From positions 1 through 35,344 of IMG/VR virus record IMGVR_UViG_3300045051_000065: a stretch of DNA of 35,344 nucleotides; one strand, written 5' to 3'. This stretch comes from a virus. The number at the start of each line of letters is the position of its first letter. The stretch's first letter is position 1. Of this stretch, positions 1 to 8,873 are shown piece after piece. Below the pieces are notes generated by a model. The model was not told the origin of the DNA, searched no databases, and worked only from the letters and a program-made list of their open reading frames with translations. The position numbers and the translations under genes were made by a program.

Positions 1-2
1 TT

Positions 3-263
3 GACCCAAAGACAGAAGTATTTATTAATCAGTATATTTATGAAAAAAATATTCAAGGGAATATATCTGTGGTCAAAGCTGACCTCCATCAAGATGCTCT
101 CAATGTGTCCAAACTCTTTGACTATAGAAATGTTCTTAGTCTCTTTGGTAGCAGTAAGTGGATTATGAGTAATTATGGTTTAACAGAACCAGGAGTTAGT
201 TATGATATATTTAACCTTAAAACTCCAGAAATAATTCGTGGAACAATACAGTTTAAAATTTAA
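3..263 (+). CDS. C-terminal end of an unidentified protein (5' partial)
   Basis: The reading frame is open from the left edge of the window and ends at a TAA 3 bases before the next ATG, so only the last 86 or so residues of a longer gene are visible. An internal GTG at 69 could serve as a start, but the frame continues upstream without a stop, so a truncated view of a larger gene is more likely. The fragment has no motif I recognise. Its position just ahead of ring-type and muzzle-like proteins suggests another head-tail connector or tail protein, but this rests on context alone. Confidence 0.6.
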   Translation, partial: DPKTEVFINQYIYEKNIQGNISVVKADLHQDALNVSKLFDYRNVLSLFGSSKWIMSNYGLTEPGVSYDIFNLKTPEIIRGTIQFKI

Positions 264-266
264 AAT

Positions 267-935
267 ATGAATCCCAAAATATATTATATATATGACATAA
301 GGGAAGCACTTAGACAATTTTCAGATGATTCAGATGTTTCAGATGACTATATTAGTTTCTTAATTGATGATACCAGGGCATTATTACTGAGGCAAAAGTA
401 TAATGCTCCTGGCAGCATCATCCCTTTTAGCATAAGGCAGAGACTACATATAGACTTAGAACTATCTGATGATAATGTTTTTGTATCAATAGATAAAATA
501 TTGAGGAGTGTTGACCCTATTCCAAGACTTGTTGAGAGTTTTAATTTTATGAACCACTTCTGGGTTGATAGTGGGAGTTATGTAAACATTAAGTTTGTTT
601 ATGTTACTCCTGAGAGATTTCCTTTTGTAGGTTATAATAAGTGGTTAAAAGATGTTATATATGTAACTATAGGACAGGATTACAGACTATATTTTCAATC
701 AGCTAATTTAAAACATAGGATGATTGATCAGGTTAGGGTTTATAGTATCTTTGAAAACCCTAAGACTGCTTGGGAAGCTTCTGCTGACTATAGTAGTTTA
801 CAGACATTTGAAAATGATGTAATTTATCCAATTGATTTAGACATGTGGGTAACAATGAAGGAGATTATATTAAAGCAAATGATGGTTAGTTTACAAATCC
901 CACAAGATAAGAATAATAATGCAGATGAATTATAA
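267..935 (+). CDS. Conserved crAss-type virion protein, probable tail ring/connector component (222 aa)
   Basis: I do not recognise a named domain. The N-terminal part (residues about 10-60) is helical-looking and acidic, with a DDTRALLLRQKYN segment. The middle is rich in beta-type sequence with many aromatic residues, as is common in phage tail-ring proteins. The gene begins 4 bases after the upstream stop, and its TAA overlaps the next ATG (TAATG), so translation of the two is probably coupled. In crAss-like phages, several proteins of this size encoded just before the muzzle build the tail rings below the portal. Assignment as a ring component is inferred from size and order; a scaffold or other connector protein is possible. 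Confidence 0.6.
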   Translation: MNPKIYYIYDIREALRQFSDDSDVSDDYISFLIDDTRALLLRQKYNAPGSIIPFSIRQRLHIDLELSDDNVFVSIDKILRSVDPIPRLVESFNFMNHFWVDSGSYVNIKFVYVTPERFPFVGYNKWLKDVIYVTIGQDYRLYFQSANLKHRMIDQVRVYSIFENPKTAWEASADYSSLQTFENDVIYPIDLDMWVTMKEIILKQMMVSLQIPQDKNNNADEL

Positions 936-1444
936 TGGGTGAGATTAGGAAACATAAAATACTATCTGACTACGGAACTGCTGATTATTACAAATATTAC
1001 AAAGATAAAGGTGGGTCATTAAATTATTCCACCTATACTAAAATATTACGAAGATTTAATATACTTGTTGGAGAACTAATAGTTAACAATGAATATAATT
1101 ATAAATTACCAGCAAGACTTGGTATCTTGTCAGTTAGAAAGATTAAAACTTATGTTAAGTTTGTAGATGGTAAGGTTAAGACTAACTTACCAATTAATCA
1201 TAAGGAAACTAATGAGTTATGGGCAGTTGATCCTGTAGCTAAGGCAGAAAGAAGAAGGGTATATATTGAAAATAAACATAGCAATGGTTATAAATATAAG
1301 TTTACTTATGATAAACTATATGCTAATTACACAAACAAAACTGTTTATTTTATGCAGTTTAACAGGCAACTCAAACGCAAATTAAAAGAATATATCCAAG
1401 CTCAAGGAGAAATAGAAAGGGGACTAGCATACTATGTTGTATAA
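935..1444 (+). CDS. Basic virion-cluster protein of unknown function (169 aa)
   Basis: A lysine- and tyrosine-rich basic protein with no recognised domain. The central part reads as beta strands followed by a basic C-terminal helix (FNRQLKRKLKEYIQ). It starts in a TAATG overlap with the gene before it and overlaps the next gene by 11 bases, so it is firmly part of the structural operon. The charge would suit a protein touching DNA or the acidic inside of a portal, but that is a guess. In crAss-like phages one or two small conserved proteins of unknown role sit at this place between ring-protein genes. Confidence 0.6.
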   Translation: MGEIRKHKILSDYGTADYYKYYKDKGGSLNYSTYTKILRRFNILVGELIVNNEYNYKLPARLGILSVRKIKTYVKFVDGKVKTNLPINHKETNELWAVDPVAKAERRRVYIENKHSNGYKYKFTYDKLYANYTNKTVYFMQFNRQLKRKLKEYIQAQGEIERGLAYYVV

Positions 1445-2168
1445 TGATGATAACAGACCTAGATTTATATCACTAAAGGTTATTATAGATAGGGTAATGA
1501 GTAGGCCAGGGATGGAAGATTTACCCTATGATGTAGCAATATTAGCTACAGTGGATTGTGTCCAGCTTATAGGGAATCCATTATTTCTAGCTCCTAATGA
1601 TTGTTATGTAAATATATCTAATTACAGGGGAGAGTTACCGGATGATATTGTTGATATTAAAAAGGTGGTAAGACTATACTCTGATGATGCTGAGAATAGG
1701 ATACCTATGACAACAAATTCAGATCCTTTCTTTACATCATACTCAGGTAGAAATATAGATCAAAGTATAATGAATTCTGTTAAGTATAGGGTTCAGGGAG
1801 AATATATTTATACTAGTTTTGATAATGGTAAATTACATGTAGCTTATGAAGGTATTCCAGTTGATACTGATGGTATCCCAATGATACCTGATAGAGCTAG
1901 TATCCTAAAAGCTATAGAATATAGTATTATTAAAGAATGGTTTGAAAGGAAGATGTTTGCTGGTAGGATTGGTGCTGATAAATTCCAGTATGCTGATAAA
2001 GAAAGAAACTGGTATGTTTCTAAAGCAAGCACTGACTTTATGTTAGAAAATCTTGATAAGAGGAAAGCATTAAGTAATATACTTAACACACTATTTATCA
2101 ATGAAGAACATAGTACTAATGACTACGTTAACTTAGGGAATAAAGAATATAGGAGAAGACATATCTAA
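1434..2168 (+). CDS. Tail ring/portal-adaptor-like protein (244 aa)
   Basis: The N-terminal half is an alpha-helical segment (residues about 10-45, including a VIDRVMSRPGMED-type stretch). A strand-rich domain with the phrase ELPDDIVDIKKVVR follows, then a C-terminal helical stretch (residues about 145-205). This helix-strand-helix plan resembles the gp4/gp11-type head-tail adaptors of short-tailed phages, and in crAss-like phages the ring protein that docks onto the portal is encoded immediately before the muzzle gene, as here. It overlaps the previous gene by 11 bases and its TAA overlaps the next ATG. The family-level call comes from architecture and synteny, not from a search. Confidence 0.62.
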   Translation: MLYNDDNRPRFISLKVIIDRVMSRPGMEDLPYDVAILATVDCVQLIGNPLFLAPNDCYVNISNYRGELPDDIVDIKKVVRLYSDDAENRIPMTTNSDPFFTSYSGRNIDQSIMNSVKYRVQGEYIYTSFDNGKLHVAYEGIPVDTDGIPMIPDRASILKAIEYSIIKEWFERKMFAGRIGADKFQYADKERNWYVSKASTDFMLENLDKRKALSNILNTLFINEEHSTNDYVNLGNKEYRRRHI

Positions 2169-5100
2169 TGATAAAACAAAGTACATACACTTATGGGGGA
2201 ATGCTTCGTGATTTATCTAAGTCTAAATTTCCCAATACAAAATATTATGATGCCAAGAATATTAGGGTACTTGCTACAGGTGAGGAAACTAGTTTTTCTT
2301 TAACTACTGAGAAAGGTAATACCCTTAGTTATCAGGTAGCTGACTATTATGGTACTCCTGCACACATATTAGGACATTGTACAATAGATGACTATTTGAT
2401 ACTATTCGTATATTATACAAGCACCTATCAGGCTGTAAAGAGGATTAAAATATCTAATGGTGGTCAATATACTTGTATTGGGGGAGATTTAAACTTTCAG
2501 TTAGGTACTTACTTTTCCACAGAGGTATTTTATGAGAATGAAAATACTTTAAAGGTGTACTGGGCAGATGGCATTAACCCATTAAGATATTTAAATATAC
2601 TTGATGAAACTGTTGCCAGTAAACCTATTTCATTATTAGATGCTTGTCCTACATTTATAGTTAGTAGTCCCGTTCTGGATACTTCTAAAGGAGATGAAGG
2701 TATTTCCTGGGGAGGTAAACATACTGCTGGTATGATACAATACTGTTATAATTTAATAGTAAAGGGTGGAGCACAAAGTAAAATTAGTCCAAGGTCAGAA
2801 TTAATACCTTTAAAGAAACCTATTGGTGGGGGAGATGTTGATGAGATAGTTGGACAAATTAATCATATTAAAATTGACAATGTTGATACTAAGTTTGATA
2901 TAATCAGATTATATAGTGTCAAATATACTTCATACAATCAAAGTCCTACAGTATCCTTAATAGCAGAAGAGACTATTAGTAAAACTGGTGAATTAACTAC
3001 TACTATTAGATTTGATGATGATGGTACTGTTATTTCGAATAGTTCTGAAAAAGAATTAATGTTTCTTGGTGGGGAAAATTTAATACCAGCCCATATTGCT
3101 AGTAAGTTTAATTATCTTATTCTTGGTGATATTAAAGAGAATTACTTTGATGTACCTATTGAAGATTATGATACTAGGGCTTATAGATTCCAGAAGGAGA
3201 AGACTTCTACAAAGATAAAGAATAAAGATAAAGCTTATGAAGATATTCATTTTGCTACTATTGAGGCTACTAGTACAATAGTTTATTCTGGTGGGGATAA
3301 AGATGGTCAGATTATAGACTACACACATGATTGTATTAATGATGAACTTACTATTAATGCTTCTCAAGTTGTAGTAGAAAATAGCACACAAACCAGGATT
3401 GAAACAATGGAGTTCAATTCTCCAGAGAATGCAATTGAATTTACTGAGATTCCTAGCGGTAGTTATATTGTAAAAATATATGCTACTATTGATAATATAG
3501 ATGTTTCTTTTGTGTCTCCTGTAACTGAGGTAGATGCATTATCTGATTTAATGACCTATTGTTGGAATGTATTTAAATCTGGGGTTATGACTCCTGATGG
3601 ATATACTATTAGCTCTAGATTAGATATGCATGATGCACAGTTACTAGTATTCTATAGAGTAGAAGATTCTAATGGAGATACTGTAGAAATAGATAGTTAT
3701 GTTGAAGTTTGGACTTATTCTACTACAAGTACAATAAGTACAGTAAACAATATAGCTGATATTTATGCTTATACTTACAATGATGATAGTTTTGGTGCTA
3801 GAGGTACTAATGTAGAATTAAGAATTATATCTACACCTGTTACAGAAGTAACTAACATTTTAAAGTCTAGGGAGATATATAGATTTGCTATTGAATTCTA
3901 TAATGATAGGGGTCAATTTACAGAGCCTAAATGGGTTGCAGATTTGTATATACCAGATGCACCAAAAGAAGCAAACAGGGTTAATGCCTTACAAGTAACT
4001 TTAAGGAACTTAAATTTACTTAGAAGCCTTGGTGTTGTAGGTTGGAATGTATTAAGGGTAGAAAGGACTGATGCAGATAAAACTATTATTACACAAGGGA
4101 TAATTAATCCCTGTATATTCCAGAAGACATCTGGGCTAACTCAACCTGATGAACCTACTCAACTATCACAAGAGTCTGGGTTACGAACAGGAAAAGAAGC
4201 CTCAATAGTTAACTCTACTGAAACATTTACCAAGTTACCTTCTCAACACATGAGGAATGTAGCTGATATGTTAGATAGTAGTATCACTACTCAAGGAGCA
4301 ACATCATTACCTTGGCCTTTTAGTTTATTTGCAGATGATCCTATTTTATATGGTAATACATTTTCACCTACTATTAAAGGGATAAAGAATGGTGGGTATA
4401 TATCATATCCTGCAATGACAGATGATGCTGTTAACTTAAATTTTCCTTTTGCTGAAATATTTAAACAATATAGGGATGGTAAATATACAACTCATGATTC
4501 TTATGAGTTTACTAAAATGTTCCAGTTATATAGTCCAGAGATTACATTCTTAAATCCCATCTTTGGAAATGGGCTTAAATACTCAGTTGTAGGGAAGTTA
4601 AATAATGGTTCACCTTTAAAGGATTCTCTTGATAATATTATAGGGTTAAATGATTGTGCTGTCTGGGGTAAACAAATAGCTACAGCAGACGCTGAGTATG
4701 TTATACATGGTGATAATGCGCTAAGTTCAGATGATGACGCTACAATTACAATTAAAAAAGGTGATGTAATTAGTGACATTAGACTTAGGAACCACTTTCA
4801 TTTATTTAATGAGGGGGTAGTTAGAGAGGGGGATGAAACTTATAGTGCATTACATAAGAATGGTTTAATTGGCCCTAGTGGTGCTAGAAGTCCAAGACAA
4901 AACTTATATCAATATTATAGGAAGTATACACTAGATTCTGGTTATACTAATACTTATTTAAAGAATAATGTTGAAGGTAATCCTATTGTAATTGGTAAAG
5001 GGGAATCTAGTAAAGTCTATAATTCTACCTCATTAACTAATGTAGAAAGGGATTATACTTTTCATAACCATCTATTTACTTTAATTGCTGATAGGAATAG

Positions 5101-6697
5101 TGTAGAACCCAAGGAAACAGAAGTACCTTTAATATGTGTTAATAGTATTGGGGCAGATTGTTTAAACTTGGTTGATGCTGACCAGATAGAGTTAGAAAAT
5201 ATATTATCAACCTATGGCATTACAGGGGATGCTACAGCCTTGGTAGAAATATCTAGGATACTCACCAATCAATATGGTGGTAATACTTATGAGGCTAGGA
5301 GTAGGAATAGTTACTTACGTATAGGTACTTATAAAGCTATTACAGAGACAGCAGTTGTTAGTAATAATATTATTTTGAGACCTGGAGATACGTTTATTAG
5401 TAATTACAAGTTCCTAAGAATTATCCCAAATATTGCACAAGTAGAAAATAACAGATATACTGCTATATGTGAAATAGTAGAATTCCCTGTAGAATCAAGT
5501 ATAAACAATACTTGTAGGAATGATTATAGTTTAAACTCTTGGGATAGTAATTGGCATCCAAGTTTTGATGAATATCATAATTATAATAGGGTTTATTCAC
5601 AAGAACCTATTTCAAATATTAATACAGCAACACCATTTACATTTGAACAAGTTAAACATTCAAGTGTTAGGTTATTATCTACTAAGGTAAAAACTCCTGG
5701 GGAAATTATTGATAGTTGGACAGATATTTTAATTAATGAAGAATTAAATCTTAATGGACAGTTTGGTAAACTTACTAAGTTAATTAGAAATAATGATAAC
5801 TTATATTTCTTCCAAGATAATGCTTTAGGAATAGTTCAAGTACAACCTAGGGTAGCTATACAAGCTTCTGATGGTATTGGTGTTGAACTTGGTACTGGGC
5901 AGATATTATATAACTATCAATATTTAAGTACAGCTTCTGGAAGTACTAATCCAAATTGTATATTTAATAGCCCAAACTTTGTTTACTATGTAGATGTTAC
6001 TAATAGAACTTTAAACAGAGTTTCTGATCAAGTACAAGGATTATCTGATGGAGCAGGATTTCATGCTTATATGTATAATAATATCCTACAGAGCTATGAT
6101 AACTCATTAGAACTTGTTGGGGTATTTGATAATATTAATGATGAAGCTTACTTTACTACACCTGCTTTTACAATAACATATAATGAGACTATGGAGACTT
6201 TTACAAGTTTTTATAGCTTTATACCAAAGATGTATATTAAGACTCCTGGGAGACTATTTAGTTGTGCAAATTACAACGGTATTTATGAACACTTTACCGG
6301 AGATTACTGCAACTTCTATGGGACAGTTTATGATAGTTATATAACTTTCTTGATGAATCCTGAGTATAATAGTTCAAAGTTATTTAATAATTTAAACTTC
6401 AAGACTGAATTATATGATGGTAACTCTGATGAATTCTCTACAGATGGTATTAATTTTACTTTACCTATAGAATCTGTTAGAGTTTGGAATGAGTATCAAG
6501 ATACAGGAACTGTTAATTTAGTATATAATACTAACATAGCAAGAAAGTTTAGAGATTGGAATCTATGGATACCAAGATCACAAGCAAATATTTTAGAAAG
6601 AATTAGAGGTAATAGTATATATTGCCAACTTAATATTAGTAATGATAATAACTACAAGCTTATATTACATGATATAAACTTATTATACGGTATTTAA
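2168..6697 (+). CDS. Muzzle/nozzle-like tail protein (1509 aa)
   Basis: A very large, strand-rich protein opening with a TYGGMLRDLSKSKFPNTKYY segment. This kind of opening (GGM-x-DLSKSKFPN, then YDAKNIR) is typical of the giant tail-nozzle or muzzle protein of crAss-like phages, related in role to T7 gp12. The rest is dominated by short beta segments rich in Asn, Thr, Tyr and Ser, with no membrane segment or catalytic motif that I can see. Length fits the muzzle proteins, which are about 1400-1550 residues as I recall. It starts in a TAATG overlap with the ring/adaptor gene and is followed after one base by the first cargo gene. It should form the outer end of the short tail, through which DNA and cargo leave. 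Confidence 0.72.
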   Translation: MIKQSTYTYGGMLRDLSKSKFPNTKYYDAKNIRVLATGEETSFSLTTEKGNTLSYQVADYYGTPAHILGHCTIDDYLILFVYYTSTYQAVKRIKISNGGQYTCIGGDLNFQLGTYFSTEVFYENENTLKVYWADGINPLRYLNILDETVASKPISLLDACPTFIVSSPVLDTSKGDEGISWGGKHTAGMIQYCYNLIVKGGAQSKISPRSELIPLKKPIGGGDVDEIVGQINHIKIDNVDTKFDIIRLYSVKYTSYNQSPTVSLIAEETISKTGELTTTIRFDDDGTVISNSSEKELMFLGGENLIPAHIASKFNYLILGDIKENYFDVPIEDYDTRAYRFQKEKTSTKIKNKDKAYEDIHFATIEATSTIVYSGGDKDGQIIDYTHDCINDELTINASQVVVENSTQTRIETMEFNSPENAIEFTEIPSGSYIVKIYATIDNIDVSFVSPVTEVDALSDLMTYCWNVFKSGVMTPDGYTISSRLDMHDAQLLVFYRVEDSNGDTVEIDSYVEVWTYSTTSTISTVNNIADIYAYTYNDDSFGARGTNVELRIISTPVTEVTNILKSREIYRFAIEFYNDRGQFTEPKWVADLYIPDAPKEANRVNALQVTLRNLNLLRSLGVVGWNVLRVERTDADKTIITQGIINPCIFQKTSGLTQPDEPTQLSQESGLRTGKEASIVNSTETFTKLPSQHMRNVADMLDSSITTQGATSLPWPFSLFADDPILYGNTFSPTIKGIKNGGYISYPAMTDDAVNLNFPFAEIFKQYRDGKYTTHDSYEFTKMFQLYSPEITFLNPIFGNGLKYSVVGKLNNGSPLKDSLDNIIGLNDCAVWGKQIATADAEYVIHGDNALSSDDDATITIKKGDVISDIRLRNHFHLFNEGVVREGDETYSALHKNGLIGPSGARSPRQNLYQYYRKYTLDSGYTNTYLKNNVEGNPIVIGKGESSKVYNSTSLTNVERDYTFHNHLFTLIADRNSVEPKETEVPLICVNSIGADCLNLVDADQIELENILSTYGITGDATALVEISRILTNQYGGNTYEARSRNSYLRIGTYKAITETAVVSNNIILRPGDTFISNYKFLRIIPNIAQVENNRYTAICEIVEFPVESSINNTCRNDYSLNSWDSNWHPSFDEYHNYNRVYSQEPISNINTATPFTFEQVKHSSVRLLSTKVKTPGEIIDSWTDILINEELNLNGQFGKLTKLIRNNDNLYFFQDNALGIVQVQPRVAIQASDGIGVELGTGQILYNYQYLSTASGSTNPNCIFNSPNFVYYVDVTNRTLNRVSDQVQGLSDGAGFHAYMYNNILQSYDNSLELVGVFDNINDEAYFTTPAFTITYNETMETFTSFYSFIPKMYIKTPGRLFSCANYNGIYEHFTGDYCNFYGTVYDSYITFLMNPEYNSSKLFNNLNFKTELYDGNSDEFSTDGINFTLPIESVRVWNEYQDTGTVNLVYNTNIARKFRDWNLWIPRSQANILERIRGNSIYCQLNISNDNNYKLILHDINLLYGI

Positions 6698-6698
6698 T

Positions 6699-8855
6699 AT
6701 GAAAAAGAGATGTAAGACTAAACCATATTTTGATGGGGGGCAACTTGCTGGATTAGGGCAATATTCACAAGCTCTAACTGGTAATATAAATAATGCAAAA
6801 ACTTCTGCTGAATTAATGAACTCTGGTAAACTATCACAAGGTCAGAAAGCAGCAATGATGTTAGGTAACTTAGGGGGAGGAGTTATTGGAGGACAGATTA
6901 CTAACCAATTAATATCTAATAGTATAGAAGATCCTTTCCAAGATTCACAAGCATTACAACAAAGAAATCAGATGTTTGGCTTAGAGAATGGTGGTATGTT
7001 GAATTATTATAATGGTGGATTTAAACATAGTGACCCTAGTCAAGATAATCAGTTTAATGGTATACCTCAAGGAATGACACCAGAAGGTAATTTAAATACT
7101 GTTGAGAAAGATGAAACTAGGTATCAAGATTTTGTATTTAGTGGTACATTAAAAGTAGATAAAAATATAGCTAAAGAATTTAATTTACCAAAAAGTTCAG
7201 TAGGTAAGACTTTTGCACAGGTTAGTAAGACTATGGATAAGGAACTTATTGAAAGACCTAATGATAAATTTACAAAAGCTACTGTTGAAAGAAATATGCA
7301 AAATCTTATGATGGCTAATAATACAGTCAAAGAAGTTGATGAAAATATGCTTGCTAAAGGCGGGCCACTTGATTTTGATCCATATCAAAACTGGTTTGAT
7401 CAGGGAGCTATGTTTGCAAATTTACCAAATCCCGAACGTCAAAACACCTTAGATGAAAAATATAATACGGCCCAAGGCACTAATCCATTTTTAGTTAATA
7501 ACTTTGCAAAAATTAATAATGATCCTTATAATAGGGAAAATGTAACTTATCCATCTGTACAAGGTATGCCTCCATTTGGAGCAACTGCTCCTACAGGCCC
7601 AAGAGGTAAAAGATGGACAGTTAATGATGTTTTAAAATATGCTACCACACCTGAGGATAAGACTGCTGCACTTACTAATTTTGGAAGAAGACCTGCTGGG
7701 GAGTGGGGATACTATGCAAATTTAGATGGTCAAGAAATAGGTGAAGATAATGTTCCAGTACAAGATATAGATGGTAGATTTGCCGGTGGAGTAACTCCTG
7801 AACATTTAAGTATATTATATCCAAATATAGCAAAACAAGTTTCACCAGATGGAAGTTTAAACTGGAATGAGGAGCAGATAGATAAATTTCAAGAGTTATA
7901 TAAAAAAGCTAACTATAATCAACTTAACGAATTAAGTCCTGCCAATCCTACTTATGGAAAAATTGGTGGGGATTATCTTAGAGGTACTGATATTCCAGGG
8001 GAAATTATACCTCCACCTAATGAACTATTAAAACCTTTACCAAAGAGGTCAGATAAAGTAAAAAAGAGTTTTGATGCTAAACTAATGCCAGCACCAAATA
8101 AGCAACCTACAGTTGAAGAACCAGGAACTCCTCCCACTAATATTAAAGTACCTAACTTATGGCCCGAAGCTGGAATGTTATCTGCATTACCTTATGCAGG
8201 ATTAAAGCCAGTATTAGCAGATCCTACTACAATGAGTACAGGCTATTTAAAACCACAGTTAGTTGATGAAATGTCAATGAGGTCTGGTATAGATGTTGCT
8301 AATAGAGCTAATGTAGGAGCTTTAGCTAATGTTACTGGTGGTAGTGCTGCTGCTCAAAGAGCTGGATTAATGGGAGCTGGTAGTAATTATATGGATGCTA
8401 CAGGTAATGCTTTCTTACAAGCTAACCAAGCTAATAATCAAGCTAGGATGGCAGCAGATCAGTTTAATATTCAAAATCAAACTGGAGTTGCTGGTCAGAA
8501 TATGGGGGCACTAAACCAATTTGAATTAGAAAATAAAGAACTTATTAACAATATTAATGCTAAGAAAGCAGATGAATTTGCTAATACTTGGTCTAATTAT
8601 GTTGAGAATGCTTCAAAGAGAAGGTCTACTAGGGAACTAGAGGATGCCAGAAGAAGGGATATTAAAGCCTTTACTGGTTATGATGTTGGGGAAACAGGTA
8701 CTTTTATGAATATAACTCCAGGAACTCCAGGTATCCCAAAACACCAATTAACTTGGGAGGAATGGTCTAACTCTAAAGACCCTAATAAGTTAGCTAAGAA
8801 TACAACTTTCAATATGGGTGGAGCATTAAGAACCATTCGTAGAAGTTTAAAATAA
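6699..8855 (+). CDS. Virion cargo-like protein with recurring Gly-Gly motifs (718 aa)
   Basis: Low-complexity, Asn/Gln/Gly-rich protein in the position where crAss-like phages encode capsid cargo proteins, directly after the muzzle. The N-terminus has a glycine-rich, weakly hydrophobic stretch (residues about 50-70). The middle (residues about 430-490) is proline-rich, and an Ala/Asn/Gln-rich helical region (about 535-640) looks like a coiled or filamentous segment. A short motif of two glycines followed by a bulky residue recurs (ENGGML, YNGGF, AKGGPL, NMGGAL), the last just before a basic C-terminal tail. There is no recognisable enzyme domain. The probable role is to be packaged with DNA and ejected through the tail. 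Confidence 0.6.
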   Translation: MKKRCKTKPYFDGGQLAGLGQYSQALTGNINNAKTSAELMNSGKLSQGQKAAMMLGNLGGGVIGGQITNQLISNSIEDPFQDSQALQQRNQMFGLENGGMLNYYNGGFKHSDPSQDNQFNGIPQGMTPEGNLNTVEKDETRYQDFVFSGTLKVDKNIAKEFNLPKSSVGKTFAQVSKTMDKELIERPNDKFTKATVERNMQNLMMANNTVKEVDENMLAKGGPLDFDPYQNWFDQGAMFANLPNPERQNTLDEKYNTAQGTNPFLVNNFAKINNDPYNRENVTYPSVQGMPPFGATAPTGPRGKRWTVNDVLKYATTPEDKTAALTNFGRRPAGEWGYYANLDGQEIGEDNVPVQDIDGRFAGGVTPEHLSILYPNIAKQVSPDGSLNWNEEQIDKFQELYKKANYNQLNELSPANPTYGKIGGDYLRGTDIPGEIIPPPNELLKPLPKRSDKVKKSFDAKLMPAPNKQPTVEEPGTPPTNIKVPNLWPEAGMLSALPYAGLKPVLADPTTMSTGYLKPQLVDEMSMRSGIDVANRANVGALANVTGGSAAAQRAGLMGAGSNYMDATGNAFLQANQANNQARMAADQFNIQNQTGVAGQNMGALNQFELENKELINNINAKKADEFANTWSNYVENASKRRSTRELEDARRRDIKAFTGYDVGETGTFMNITPGTPGIPKHQLTWEEWSNSKDPNKLAKNTTFNMGGALRTIRRSLK

Positions 8856-8873
8856 TTTTATTATATTTGCAAT

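Noticed and set aside
3080-3391. Open frame of 103 codons on the - strand
   Set aside because: It lies wholly inside the muzzle-like gene, has no start context of its own and an unlikely composition; it is a shadow of the + strand gene, as are the other opposite-strand frames within 1-26284.
8862-8869. TATATTTG, a match to the Bacteroides -7 box, before the second cargo gene
   Set aside because: No TTTG is present 19-21 bases upstream, and the expected start of transcription would fall at the ATG itself.
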